From Actinomyces slackii (lineage in GTDB: Bacteria > Actinomycetota > Actinomycetes > Actinomycetales > Actinomycetaceae): a DNA stretch of 64,000 nt. The notes under the pieces were generated by a model. It saw only the letters and a program-made list of their open reading frames with translations. It was not told where the DNA came from and searched no databases. Location: contig NZ_LR134363.1 of assembly GCF_900637295.1 (NCBI RefSeq), positions 248,001 through 312,000 on the forward strand. Reading direction: 5' to 3'. How positions within the stretch are numbered: position 1 is the first letter of the stretch; each line of letters starts with the position of its first letter. This document shows positions 20,067 through 28,965 of this stretch, one piece after another. The position numbers were made by a program, and so were the translations under genes.

Positions 20067-20203
20067 AAGGGCTTCTCTTCCTTGTCTGATCACGGGACTC
20101 CGGCAGACTACCGCGTGCGATCCGCCCATGTCACAGCCCGGGGACGTGAGCGACAAGTCCCACACACCGCCCCGACGGACCTCGCCCTCGCCCGACTCGC
20201 CAA

Positions 20204-20293
20204 CGGCGTGCTCCCGGCCGGTCTGAGCGGCGGGAGCACGCCGCCCAGGCGCCGTCGGGCAGGGCCTCAGGAGGCCTGACCCGACGGCGCCTG
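20204..20293. terminator. Two tandem hairpins after DUF418 copy A
   Basis: CGGCGTGCTCCCG pairs with CGGGAGCACGCCG (20204-20243). CAGGCGCCGTCGGG pairs with CCCGACGGCGCCTG (20246-20293). They lie between the DUF418 stop (20331) and the DUF4282 start (20066) on the minus strand and may terminate or attenuate read-through. Confidence 0.7.
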
Positions 20294-20330
20294 GGGCATC
20301 GGTTCCGGATCATCCCCGCGGGCGCGGGGT

Positions 20331-21659
20331 TTACGCCTGCCCCGAGGGTGCCTGGGGCATCGGCATCGCCGGGGCCACGGGACGGGGGCTCGCCGAGCGG
20401 GCCACGGCCGTGCGCAGCAGGGTCTCGAAGGGGCCGGGCCGGCCCTGCCTCTCCAGGACGGCGCACAGGACGACTGTGGCTCCCCACGTGGCCACCGCGA
20501 TCAGTCCAGCGACGAACGGACTGATCGACACCTCGACGCCCAGTGCCCAGGGGATCACTCCCAGGACGGCGCCGAAGACGAAGGTCTGGCACAGGTAGGC
20601 GGTCATGGAGCGCCGCCCCACGGCGGAGGCCAGCCACCGCAGCCCCGTCAGGCGCCCGTCGGGCCTGGGTCCACCGGCGTAGAGCGACAGCAGCGCCAAC
20701 CACCCGCAGGCCCCGAGCAGACCGGTGATCTGGGCGAGCATCGGCCCGACGACAACCGCCGGGGCGTGCCCGATGACGTACCTGGCATGCGGGTAGGCCC
20801 CCAGGGCCGCCAGGCCAAGGCCCACCAGGCCAACGGCGATGAGCAGCCCCCGGTGGCGCTCGGGGTGAACCAGGAGGTCGGTGTCGGCCAGGCGGGCCCC
20901 GATGAACATGGCCGGGACCACGACGGACACGACCGAGGAGAGCATGGTGCCGATGGGCCACATGATGATGTTGATCAGCGGCCAGGACAGGCGGAAGCCC
21001 GTCCCCGTCGAGAACTCACTGACGTCCCTGCCCGTCTGGGCCGCGTACTGCTCCATGCCTACCGCGATCCACCAGCCCTGTGCCAGCATCACGACGCAGA
21101 TGATGACAATGATGCCGATGCACACGGCCAGGGCGCGCCCCCAGTGCTTGCGGGCCAGCCAGCCGGCGAAGACCACCGCCGCCAGGCCGTAGGCACCGAT
21201 GATGTCACCGAAGAACAGCAGCCCGTGGACCGCCCCGAACAGGATCATCCACCAGCCCCGACGGCGCACCAGCCGCCGGGCGTCGACCGTGGCCTGCTCG
21301 CGCGCCCATGCCTCCTGGACGGGGTGCGGGACGGCGCCCTGGTCGGCTCCGGGCAGGGCCTTGAGGTACTCCTGGGTCCCGGACTCGATGCGGCGGTTGA
21401 TCATGGTCATCAGGCCGAAGCCGAAGAGCATGGCGAACAGCGGGATGCTGCGCTGATCGACCAGGAGGGTGCGCACGAGCACCCAGACGGCGTCGGCGCC
21501 GTGGAGCAGGGGCGGCGAGATCACCACGTTGCTGTAGTCGGATGCTGCGATGAGCCAGACAGGCACATTGGCGATGGCGATGAGCAGGAGCATGAAGCCG
21601 CGCGCGACGTCGGGCGCGGGATAACGGGGGCCACGGGTGAAGGAGGTCGTCATCTTCAT
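20331..21659 (-). CDS. DUF418 membrane protein, copy A
   Basis: 442 residues with about ten hydrophobic helices. The N-terminal RYPAPDVARGFMLLLIAIANVP and LFAMLFGFGLMTMINRR are the DUF418/YeiB hallmarks, as is the later GRRSMTAYLCQTFVFG. An internal basic loop VDARRLVRRRGWWMILFGAVHG is also conserved. The start was placed at the ATG at 21659 (MKMTTSFTRGPRYPAPD) because the longer frame has no family similarity. Members are poorly understood; some relate to acyltransferase-like membrane folds. The paralogue at 22388-23695 is colinear. Confidence 0.85.
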   Translation of the reverse strand: MKMTTSFTRGPRYPAPDVARGFMLLLIAIANVPVWLIAASDYSNVVISPPLLHGADAVWVLVRTLLVDQRSIPLFAMLFGFGLMTMINRRIESGTQEYLKALPGADQGAVPHPVQEAWAREQATVDARRLVRRRGWWMILFGAVHGLLFFGDIIGAYGLAAVVFAGWLARKHWGRALAVCIGIIVIICVVMLAQGWWIAVGMEQYAAQTGRDVSEFSTGTGFRLSWPLINIIMWPIGTMLSSVVSVVVPAMFIGARLADTDLLVHPERHRGLLIAVGLVGLGLAALGAYPHARYVIGHAPAVVVGPMLAQITGLLGACGWLALLSLYAGGPRPDGRLTGLRWLASAVGRRSMTAYLCQTFVFGAVLGVIPWALGVEVSISPFVAGLIAVATWGATVVLCAVLERQGRPGPFETLLRTAVARSASPRPVAPAMPMPQAPSGQA

Positions 21660-21713
21660 GGCAGCGATGGTATGCCCGGGAGCGGCCCTCAGGTCGGCCG
21701 CGCGAAGGGGAAA

Positions 21714-21740
21714 GCGGGGAGGAGGGATCCTCCTCCCCGC
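21714..21740. terminator. Hairpin terminator after DUF4282 copy B
   Basis: GCGGGGAGGAGG and CCTCCTCCCCGC form a perfect 12-bp stem with loop GAT, starting 26 bp beyond the stop of the minus-strand gene at 21766. Confidence 0.8.
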
Positions 21741-21765
21741 CGATGCGTGGGTGCTGCGTCGGTGC

Positions 21766-22293
21766 TCAGGCCATCGGCCGCTGAGCCAGGGCCCGCGTGT
21801 TCTGCTCGGTGCGGATGATCGCGACGATGAACTCCAGGAGCAGGCGGATGCCGATGACATGGAGGAAGGCCGGGATGAGCCCGAAGATCAGGGCGAAGAA
21901 GAAGGCGCCCGGATCAAACTCTGAGGAGCCATAACTACCACCACCGATACCAGCCACCGTGCCCATCATGAAGGCGCCGAAGAACCATCCGATGGCAATG
22001 GCGATGAGGCACAGGATGTAGACCACCTTGACCCAGGTGATGGTGATGTACTGGCTGAAGGACATGTCGAACAGGGCGGAGAAGAAGCCGCGCTGCTGGA
22101 CCGGGGCGTAGCCGGGGTAGCCGGCGGCCTGGACCGGATAGCCGCCCATGGGGTCAGGAGCCGAGGCGGGCTGGGGAGGGTAGGGGGCCGGAGGCGGGTA
22201 GCTGCCAGTGGGGGCCGAGCCCGCGCTGTAGGAGTCGGCCTGCGGAGCCGGCGGAGGCGTGTGGGACTGATCGGGGTTGATCGGCTGGGTCAT
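21766..22293 (-). CDS. DUF4282-like membrane protein, copy B
   Basis: 175 residues. A long Pro/Tyr/Ala-rich N-terminus (PPPAPYPPQPASAPDPMGGYP) is followed by FFSALFDMSFSQYITITWVKVVY and two TM segments with a Gly/Ser loop between them. RLLLEFIVAIIRTEQNTR at the end corresponds to RLFIELVVNAS in copy A. It is encoded 94 bp downstream of DUF418 copy B. Function is unknown. The disordered N-terminus may mediate protein contacts. Confidence 0.8.
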   Translation of the reverse strand: MTQPINPDQSHTPPPAPQADSYSAGSAPTGSYPPPAPYPPQPASAPDPMGGYPVQAAGYPGYAPVQQRGFFSALFDMSFSQYITITWVKVVYILCLIAIAIGWFFGAFMMGTVAGIGGGSYGSSEFDPGAFFFALIFGLIPAFLHVIGIRLLLEFIVAIIRTEQNTRALAQRPMA

Positions 22294-22387
22294 CGTGCGA
22301 TTCTCCTCGCGCTGGGGGACCCTTCCAGCCTACCCGCGCTCGGCTCGCCCCCTCAATCTCCAGGCCTCCGCAGCAGACGGGGGACGA

Positions 22388-23695
22388 TCACCCCGCAGGC
22401 TGGTTCACAGGGCTCGCTGCCGCGGACGCCTCCTGCGGCGGGGATGGCGGGAGCGGGATCGACCGCTGCCGCTGGCTGCGGGCCACGGCGGTGCGCAGGG
22501 CGGTCTCGAAGGGACCGGCGTGCCCGGCGCGCTCCAGCGCCGCGCACAGCACCACCGTGGCCGCCCAGACCCCCACCGCGATCAGTCCGGCACCGGCCTC
22601 CCCCACCCGCGGCGTGGAACCGACCAGCCACGGGATGATGACGAAGACGAGGCCGAACAGGAGCGTCTGGGACAGGTACGCCGTCATCGAGCGCCGCCCC
22701 ACAGCCGAGGCCAGCCACCGCAGCCCTCGCAGCTCGCCATCGGGCCGCGGCCCGCCGGCGTAGAGCGCGAGCAGCGCCAACCAACCGCATGCTCCCGCCA
22801 ACCCGGTCAGCTCGTAGGCCGACTGATCGAATGACGCGGGCTCTCCGAGGCCCAGATCCCCCAGAGCCAGGCGGAGCGCCCCCAGCGCTCCCAGGCCCAG
22901 CCCTCCCAGGCCCACGCCCACCAGCAGGCGCCGGTGCCGCTCAGGGTGAGCGAGAAGATCAGTGTCCGCCAGGCGCGCCCCGATGAACATCGAGGGAACA
23001 ACCAGGGTGACAAGCCCCCCGACGACGGTGAAGGACATCCAGAACAGCAGATTGGACACCACCCATGGAACACCCATGTCGGGCGCCTGCCCGGACTCCG
23101 TGGACGTGGACATCTGGCTCGCAAAAAATGGCACCACCGCGACCAGCAAGGCAATGGCGGAGCTGAGGACGATGGCGCGCTTGCGGTGCTTGTGGGCGAG
23201 CCAGCCGGCGAAGATCACCGCGGCCAGCCCGTAGGCGCCGATGATGTCCCCGGTGAAGAACACGCCGTGCACCGCCCCGAACAGGATCATCCACCACCCG
23301 CGACGGCGCACCAGGCGACGCGCATCGATCGTGGCCTGCTCACGCGCCCAGGCCACCTGAGCCGGGCTGGCCTCCTGCTCCTGGCCGCCCGTGGCCTGCT
23401 CCAGATACGTCCGCGTACCACTGGCGACGCGCCGGTTGATCATCACCATCAGACCGAACCCGAACAGCATGGCGAACAGCGGAAAAGATCGGCGATCCAC
23501 GAGCATCGTTCGCAGGACGAGCCACACAGAGTCAACGGAGTCAGCCGTGGAGTAGTCCACCGTCTCCTCGGAGGATGCCAACGAGGATGCCCAGATCGGG
23601 ACATTGGCCACCGCGATGAGCAGGAGCATGAAACCCCTCGCCACATCAGGAGCCGGATACCGCACACCACGGGTGAAAGAGGTCAGCACACGCAT
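22388..23695 (-). CDS. DUF418 membrane protein, copy B
   Basis: 435 residues and clearly paralogous to 20331-21659 along its whole length: RYPAPDVARGFMLLLIAVANVP, LFAMLFGFGLMVMINRR, RRLVRRRGWWMILFGAVHGVFFTGDIIGAYGLAAVIFAGWLA and GRRSMTAYLSQTLLFG. The main differences are in the loop after the first helix and the C-terminal tail. The start is an ATG at 23695. The upstream region contains an imperfect long inverted repeat (23827-23951). Confidence 0.85.
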   Translation of the reverse strand: MRVLTSFTRGVRYPAPDVARGFMLLLIAVANVPIWASSLASSEETVDYSTADSVDSVWLVLRTMLVDRRSFPLFAMLFGFGLMVMINRRVASGTRTYLEQATGGQEQEASPAQVAWAREQATIDARRLVRRRGWWMILFGAVHGVFFTGDIIGAYGLAAVIFAGWLAHKHRKRAIVLSSAIALLVAVVPFFASQMSTSTESGQAPDMGVPWVVSNLLFWMSFTVVGGLVTLVVPSMFIGARLADTDLLAHPERHRRLLVGVGLGGLGLGALGALRLALGDLGLGEPASFDQSAYELTGLAGACGWLALLALYAGGPRPDGELRGLRWLASAVGRRSMTAYLSQTLLFGLVFVIIPWLVGSTPRVGEAGAGLIAVGVWAATVVLCAALERAGHAGPFETALRTAVARSQRQRSIPLPPSPPQEASAAASPVNQPAG

Positions 23696-23758
23696 GGATT
23701 CACCCTATGGCCGCGCCCCGCCAGCCCGCCCCTTCCATCAGGGGAGCCGGGCCCGCCC

Positions 23759-23785
23759 CCTACCTCCTCCCGAAGGAGGGGTAGG
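23759..23785. terminator. Imperfect hairpin between hspR and DUF418 copy B
   Basis: CCTACCTCCTCC and GGAGGGGTAGG can pair around CGAA with one bulge. It is located after the hspR stop (23975) on the minus strand and before the DUF418 gene, as expected for an operon end. Confidence 0.5.
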
Positions 23786-23974
23786 TCCCACCTTGAGGAG
23801 GAGAGTCCTCGATGCGCCCGTCCAGTTTGTCCACGACGAACAGCTTTCACGCCCGCCGCCACTCACCACGATAACAAACGCGCAGGTCATAACACACTTC
23901 CCATAGCATACCCATGCGCGAGAGCGGGAAAAGCTGTTCACCATGGACAAGCCCCTGTTCAGCCCCGTCCGACG

Positions 23975-24484
23975 TCAGCCCCCGCGCGGGGGCCGCACGA
24001 TGAGGGCGCGGCTCGGGCGGGTCTCCGCCGTCCGTTCGTCATCATCGCTGCCGCGGGCGGTCCGGCCGGTCCGGCTGCCGCGGCCCGTCCGGGGGCTGCG
24101 CGCCATCACCTGGACCTCGCCGTCGGCCGCGGCGGCGAAGATCCGCTGGACGGCGGCCTCGCGGGCGCGAAGCTCGGCGTTGGCCGCCTGGAGCTCCTCG
24201 ACGCGCTTCTCCAGTTCGATGATGCGCCGGATGCCCTCCAGATTGACCCCCTCCTGGCTCAGGGCCTGGATCCGGCGCAGCCGCTCCACGTCCCGGTGGG
24301 AGTAGCGCCTCCCCCGGGAGCGGGTGCGCGCCGGACTGACCAGGCCCAGGCGGTCGTACTGGCGCAGGGTCTGGGGGTGCATGCCGGCGAGCTCGGCCGC
24401 CACCGAGACCACGTAGACGGCCCGCTCCCCCGCGTCCTCGGCCAGGAAGCCCAGGCCCTGGCCGGCCCTGCGCCGCGGGCTCAC
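23975..24484 (-). CDS. hspR: HspR, MerR-family heat-shock repressor
   Basis: 169 residues. A MerR helix-turn-helix (VYVVSVAAELAGMHPQTLRQYDRLGLVSPARTRSRGRRYSHRDVERLRRIQALS) is followed by a coiled-coil (ELEKRVEELQAANAELRAREAAVQ) and a basic disordered tail. HspR represses the dnaK operon and clpB by binding HAIR sites, with DnaK as co-repressor. The GTG start overlaps the dnaJ stop (GTGA), so it is translationally coupled. HAIR sites are present before dnaK and clpB. Confidence 0.96.
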   Translation of the reverse strand: MSPRRRAGQGLGFLAEDAGERAVYVVSVAAELAGMHPQTLRQYDRLGLVSPARTRSRGRRYSHRDVERLRRIQALSQEGVNLEGIRRIIELEKRVEELQAANAELRAREAAVQRIFAAAADGEVQVMARSPRTGRGSRTGRTARGSDDDERTAETRPSRALIVRPPRGG

Positions 24485-25512
24485 TGCCGGGCCTCCTCCA
24501 TGAGGGAGGCCCGCGGGTCGGTCCCCGCCATGGCCTCATCGAAGGCGTTCAGCGCCTCCTTGGCGGCCTTGGACAGCTTCTTGGGCACGGCGACCTGCAC
24601 GGTGACCAGGAGGTCGCCCGTTCGCTTGGCCGTGGTCACGCCCTTGCCGCGCAGGCGCAGCACGGTTCCCGAGGAGGTTCCCGGCTTGATGCGCACCCGG
24701 CTGGTCGTCCCGTCGAGGAGCGGAACCTCCACGGTGGCGCCCAGGGCGGCCTCCGCCAGGGTGACGGGCAGGTCCATGCGCAGGTTGGCGCCGTCGGCCG
24801 GGTCGATGGAGTAGACGGGGTGCTTGGCCACGGTGATGGTCACCACCATGTCCCCGTTCTCCCCGCCATTCATCCCGGGCCGGCCCTTGCCGCGCAGGCG
24901 GATCTTCTTGCCCGACTGGACCCCGGCGGGGATGCGCACGGTCATGGTGCGCCCGTCGGCGGTCAGCTCCACGGTGGTCCCGGCCACGGCGTCGCGCAGG
25001 TCCAGGGTCGCCGAGGTGACGACGTCGGGCCCCTTGGCCGGGGCCTGGGCGCCGAAGCTGCCGAAGCCGAAGGGCCCGGGCCTGCCGCCGGCGCGGGTGG
25101 GGCTGGGGGTGCCTCCGAACATGCGCAGCAGGTCGTCGAGATCGGGCTGATCGGCCCCGCTGGTCTCGAAGCGGACGTTCCCGCCCCCGGCCTGGGCGCC
25201 GAACATGGAGGAGAAGATGTCCTCGAATCCTCCCGCGCTCCCGCCCGGGCCGCCCGCGGTGAAGCGCGCCCCTCCCCCGGCCATGGAGCGGATGGCGTCG
25301 TACTGCTGGCGCTCCTTGGGATCGGACAGGACCGCGTAGGCCTCGCCGATGTCCTTGAAGCGCTCGGCCGCCGCGGCGTCGTCGGGGTTGCGGTCGGGGT
25401 GGTACTTCTTGGCCTGAGTGCGGTAGGCCTTCTTGATGGTGGCGGCGTCGGCGCTCTTGTCGACGCCGAGGACCGCGTAGAAGTCCTTGGTCATCCAGTC
25501 CTGGCTGGCCAT
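24481..25512 (-). CDS. dnaJ: DnaJ-family co-chaperone lacking the zinc-finger domain
   Basis: 343 residues. A J-domain at residues 5-75 (DFYAVLGVDKSADAATIKKAYR with the HPD motif in KKYHPDRNPDD) is followed by a Gly/Phe-rich linker and two beta-sandwich substrate domains (DVVTSATLDLRDAVAGTTVEL onward). The four CxxCxGxG repeats of type-I DnaJ are missing, so this is a type-II/CbpA-like protein. It stimulates DnaK ATPase. It is the third gene of dnaK-grpE-dnaJ-hspR. A 13-bp perfect hairpin lies in the gap between it and grpE. Confidence 0.95.
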   Translation of the reverse strand: MASQDWMTKDFYAVLGVDKSADAATIKKAYRTQAKKYHPDRNPDDAAAAERFKDIGEAYAVLSDPKERQQYDAIRSMAGGGARFTAGGPGGSAGGFEDIFSSMFGAQAGGGNVRFETSGADQPDLDDLLRMFGGTPSPTRAGGRPGPFGFGSFGAQAPAKGPDVVTSATLDLRDAVAGTTVELTADGRTMTVRIPAGVQSGKKIRLRGKGRPGMNGGENGDMVVTITVAKHPVYSIDPADGANLRMDLPVTLAEAALGATVEVPLLDGTTSRVRIKPGTSSGTVLRLRGKGVTTAKRTGDLLVTVQVAVPKKLSKAAKEALNAFDEAMAGTDPRASLMEEARQ

Positions 25513-25569
25513 GTCTCACCGCCTCCTTCTGAGTGCTGGGTAATGGATGGTTGTGTGCCGGTGGGCCCT

Positions 25570-25600
25570 GGTGGTGGGGCGCGGGATGCGCCCCACCACC
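25570..25600. other. Intra-operon hairpin between grpE and dnaJ
   Basis: GGTGGTGGGGCGC and GCGCCCCACCACC make a perfect 13-bp stem with loop GGGAT in the 104-bp gap. This could be a partial terminator or mRNA-processing site that lowers dnaJ-hspR relative to dnaK-grpE. The regulatory role is inferred. Confidence 0.6.
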
Positions 25601-25616
25601 GCATGCGCGCGGGGCC

Positions 25617-26264
25617 TCACGCGGGATTGGCGACCTGGACGCGGGCGGCGCGCACCACCCGCTCGCCCAGGCGGTAGCCGGGCTGGAGGACCAGGGAGAT
25701 GGTGGGCTCCTCGACCTCATCGGACTCACTGGCCATGAGGGCCTCGTGGAGGGTGGGGTCGAAGGCCTCCCCGACCTGGCCGAAGCGCTCCAGGGAGAAC
25801 TTCTCCTCCAGGAGGGTCTCGAGCTTGCCGGCCGTGGTGGCGAAGGTGCCGGTCAGGTCCCCGTGCTGACGGGCCAGCTCGATCTCATCGAGGATCGGGA
25901 TGAGGGCCTCGACGACGCCGGCTGCGCCGTCGGCCCGGTGCCCGGCCGCCGCCTCACGGGAGCGGCGCACGAACCCCTGGTACTCCTGCTGGAGGTTGTA
26001 GAGGTCCGCCCGCGCCCTGGCCAGGTCCTCGCCGGCCTGGGCGGCCTGCGCCTGGGCCTGGGCCAGCGGGTCGGGCTCGGCGGCCTCCTGGTCCGCGCCC
26101 TGGTCCTCGCCCGGGGCCTGCCCGGCCGCCTCCTGGGCGGCCTGGGCGGCGTCGGCCTGGGCGAGCTCCTCACGGACCTGGGGGTCAGCCTCCTCGAAGG
26201 CGGAGTCGACGGCGGCCGCGAGCTCGGGGTCGATGCCCTCGTGGTCGGCTCCGGCGGCACTCAC
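25617..26264 (-). CDS. grpE: GrpE nucleotide exchange factor
   Basis: 215 residues. An acidic Gln/Ala-rich N-terminal segment leads to a long coiled-coil ([27 protein letters not shown]), the GrpE core [21 protein letters not shown] and the C-terminal beta-domain [21 protein letters not shown] with [12 protein letters not shown]. It exchanges ADP on DnaK. The GTG start overlaps the dnaK stop codon (GTGA), indicating coupled translation. Confidence 0.96.
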   Translation of the reverse strand: MSAAGADHEGIDPELAAAVDSAFEEADPQVREELAQADAAQAAQEAAGQAPGEDQGADQEAAEPDPLAQAQAQAAQAGEDLARARADLYNLQQEYQGFVRRSREAAAGHRADGAAGVVEALIPILDEIELARQHGDLTGTFATTAGKLETLLEEKFSLERFGQVGEAFDPTLHEALMASESDEVEEPTISLVLQPGYRLGERVVRAARVQVANPA

Positions 26265-28129
26265 TTGGCGTCCTCGTCGTCAACGATCTCGGCATCGACG
26301 ATGTCCTCGTCCTGGCCGGGGGCCTGGGCGCTGTCCCCACCGGCGGCCTGGGCGCCGGCCTCGGAGGCGGCGGCCTGGTCAGCGGCGTAGAGGGCCTCGC
26401 CCACCTTCTGGGCCACGGAGTTCAGCTTCTCCTGGGCGGCCTTGACCGGCTCGATGTCCTCGCCCTCCAGGGCCTTCTTGAGCTCGTCGACGGCGGTGGA
26501 GACCTCGGAGTGGACGTCCTCGGGCAGCTTGTCCTTGTTGTCCTTGAGGAGCTTCTCGATGGAGTAGGCCTGCTGCTCGGCGGAGTTGCGCGTCTCGGCG
26601 TTCTCGCGGCGCTTCTTGTCCTCCTCGGCGTGGGCCTCGGCGTCCTTGACCATGCGGTCGATGTCCTCCTTGGGCAGGGCCGAGCCACCGGAGATCGTCA
26701 TGGACTGCTCCTTGCCGGTGCCGCGGTCCTTGGCCGAGACGTGGACGATGCCGTTGGCGTCGATGTCGAAGGAGACCTCGATCTGGGGGATGCCACGGGG
26801 GGCCGGGGCGATGCCGGTCAGCTCGAAGGTGCCCAGCGGCTTGTTGTCCCGGGCGAACTCGCGCTCGCCCTGGTAGACCTGGATGAGCACGGAGGGCTGG
26901 TTGTCCTCAGCGGTGGAGAAGACCTCGCTCTTCTTGGTGGGGATCGCGGTGTTGCGGTCGATGAGCTTGGTCATCACCCCGCCCTTGGTCTCGATGCCCA
27001 GGCTCAGGGGGGTGACGTCGATGAGCAGGACATCCTTGCGGTCGCCCTGGATGACGCCGGCCTGCAGGGAGGCGCCGATGGCGACGACCTCATCGGGGTT
27101 GACGCCCTTGTTGGGCTCCTTGCCCCCGGTCAGCTCGCGCACGACCTCGGTGACGGCGGGCATGCGGGTGGAGCCGCCGACCAGGACCACGTGGTCGATC
27201 TCGGACAGGGCGACGCCGGCGTCCTTGATGACGTTGTGGAAGGGGACCTTGGTGCGCTCGATGAGGTCGGCGGTCATCTCCTCGAAGCGGGAGCGGGTCA
27301 GCCTCTCGTCGAGGTGGACCGGGCCGGCCTCGCTCATGGACAGGTACTGCAGGTTGATGTCGGTGGAGGTCGCCGAGGACAGCTCCTTCTTGGCCTGCTC
27401 GGCGGCGTCCTTGAGGCGCTGCATGGCGATCTTGTCCTTGGACAGGTCCACGCCGTCCTTGGACTTGACCTGGCTGACGAGCCAGTCGACGATCCGGGCG
27501 TCCCAGTCGTCCCCGCCCAGGCGGTTGTCGCCGTTGGTGGCGCGCACCTGGATGGTGGAGAAGCCGTCCTCGTCCTTGCCGACCTCCAGCAGGGAGACGT
27601 CGAAGGTGCCGCCGCCCAGGTCGAAGACGAGGATGAGCTCATCCTCCTTGCCCTTGTCCAGGCCGTAGGCCAGGGCCGCGGCGGTGGGCTCGTTGACGAT
27701 GCGGTCCACGGTCAGGCCCGCGATGGTGCCGGCCTCCTTGGTGGCCTGGCGCTCGGCGTCGTTGAAGTAGGCCGGGACGGTGATGACGGCGTTGGTGACG
27801 GTCTCACCCAGGTAGGACTCGGCGTCGGCCTTGAGCTTGGCCAGGATGCGGGCGCTGATCTCCTGGGCGGTGTACTTCTTGTCGTCGATCTCGACGGACC
27901 AGTCAGTGCCCATGTGGCGCTTGACCGAGGAGATGGTGCGGTCGACGTTGGTGACGGCCTGGCGCTTGGCGATCTCGCCGACCAGGACCTCTCCGGACTT
28001 GGAGAAGGCGACGACGGAGGGCGTGGTGCGGCCTCCCTCGGCGTTGGGGATGATGGTGGGCTCGCCGCCCTCGAGGACGGCGATGGCGGAGTTGGTGGTT
28101 CCGAGGTCAATACCGACGGCGCGTGCCAT
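26261..28129 (-). CDS. dnaK: DnaK chaperone (Hsp70)
   Basis: 622 residues from the ATG at 28129, with AAGGAG upstream. N-terminal [76 protein letters not shown] and [13 protein letters not shown] show the Hsp70 ATPase domain. The substrate domain ([20 protein letters not shown]) and an alpha-helical lid with an acidic C-terminus ([15 protein letters not shown]) follow. It is the head of the chaperone operon and, by analogy with Streptomyces, a partner of HspR in repression. Two HAIR-type sites precede it. Confidence 0.98.
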   Translation of the reverse strand: MARAVGIDLGTTNSAIAVLEGGEPTIIPNAEGGRTTPSVVAFSKSGEVLVGEIAKRQAVTNVDRTISSVKRHMGTDWSVEIDDKKYTAQEISARILAKLKADAESYLGETVTNAVITVPAYFNDAERQATKEAGTIAGLTVDRIVNEPTAAALAYGLDKGKEDELILVFDLGGGTFDVSLLEVGKDEDGFSTIQVRATNGDNRLGGDDWDARIVDWLVSQVKSKDGVDLSKDKIAMQRLKDAAEQAKKELSSATSTDINLQYLSMSEAGPVHLDERLTRSRFEEMTADLIERTKVPFHNVIKDAGVALSEIDHVVLVGGSTRMPAVTEVVRELTGGKEPNKGVNPDEVVAIGASLQAGVIQGDRKDVLLIDVTPLSLGIETKGGVMTKLIDRNTAIPTKKSEVFSTAEDNQPSVLIQVYQGEREFARDNKPLGTFELTGIAPAPRGIPQIEVSFDIDANGIVHVSAKDRGTGKEQSMTISGGSALPKEDIDRMVKDAEAHAEEDKKRRENAETRNSAEQQAYSIEKLLKDNKDKLPEDVHSEVSTAVDELKKALEGEDIEPVKAAQEKLNSVAQKVGEALYAADQAAASEAGAQAAGGDSAQAPGQDEDIVDAEIVDDEDAK

Positions 28130-28170
28130 GCGATGTGCTCCTTGTGGTTGGCGACCGGATGCCCGGCCGG

Positions 28171-28245
28171 GTTGAGTCGAATGCACTCAGGATTGTGGTT
28201 GAGCCTAGCGTTGTCAACTTCAACCTTGAGTCTGCTCCAATCAAC
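28171..28245. promoter_or_regulatory. dnaK promoter region with two HAIR-type HspR sites
   Basis: GTTGAGT-N7-ACTCAGG occurs at 28171-28191 and CTTGAGT-N7-AATCAAC at 28225-28245. They follow the HAIR consensus CTTGAGT-N7-ACTCAAG with one or two deviations per arm. Two operators 54 bp apart suggest tight HspR repression of the chaperone operon. Confidence 0.85.
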
Positions 28246-28360
28246 CTTGCGGCGGTGGCGTTCATTCCGAGGGGATACGTGAGCACCCTCACTGCCGCAC
28301 CGCAGCCTCGCCGCGAGGTCGAGAGACGCCGGGGGTGCCGAGAAGCCGGATGCCGGGCGC

Positions 28361-28711
28361 GTGCTGGGCTACTACTCGCTGGCCTCCACCTCGATCCACA
28401 CCGAGGGCCTGCCTCGCCGTCTCAACCGGGGGCAGCCAGCACTCCTGCCCGCATTCCTCCTGGCGCGGCTGGCCCTGGACCGAAGCCTTCAGGGGCAGGG
28501 CCTCGGAAGCGTCCTGCTCTCCCATGCCGTCCGCTCAGCGGACCATGCCAGTCGCATCGTCGCCGCCAGGCTGCTCGTCGTCGACGCCATCGATGAGCGC
28601 GCCGCCTCCTTCTACCGGCACTACGGGTTCACGCCGTTGGCCGCCGATCACCGCCGCCAGCGGCTCGTCGCCGTCATCAAGCACCTCACCCCGGCGGAGA
28701 CCCGTCCCTGA
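28361..28711 (+). pseudogene. N-terminally truncated GNAT acetyltransferase (TacT-like)
   Basis: The frame GYYSLAS, LARLALDRSLQGQGLGSVLL (acetyl-CoA motif A) and DAIDERAASFYRHYGFTPL is characteristic of TacT/AtaT-type GNAT toxins, of about 160-170 residues. Here only about 116 residues follow the first usable start (GTG 28361). The in-frame stop TGA near 28279 removes the expected N-terminal region, and no RHH antitoxin gene precedes it. In-frame codons (DAGRVLGYYS) continue a little upstream, so this is a decayed remnant rather than a complete gene. Confidence 0.65.
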
Positions 28712-28783
28712 TTCCGAGCCCGCGCCCCGAGGCTCCCCCTGAGCCCGACCGCATGATGGGGGCGAGAGATGCCAGCTCCTTCT

Positions 28784-28801
28784 TTGGGACTGCAGTCCCA
28801 A
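28784..28801. repeat. Perfect 18-bp palindrome
   Basis: TTGGGACTGCAGTCCCAA lies in the 254-bp gap between the GNAT remnant and the next gene. It may be a terminator stem for the remnant or a regulator-binding site. No protein partner is identified. Confidence 0.6.
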
Positions 28802-28965
28802 GGAGGACTCGACGGCTGTGATGATTCGCCGTCGTGCACGTCTTGCCGCCTGGGGGTGGCGCGGCGATCATGAGGTCTGACCCGCACGTAGATGCGCAAT
28901 GCGTTGGTCACTCCTCACGCAGACTCTTAGCATGGCTTAGTCAGCACTCCCCGAAAGGACTTCCC

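Noticed and set aside
26510-28282. Long plus-strand open frame opposite dnaK
   Set aside because: It mirrors the dnaK codons, has low-complexity Gly/Val/Asp content and no domain; the minus-strand Hsp70 motifs are decisive.
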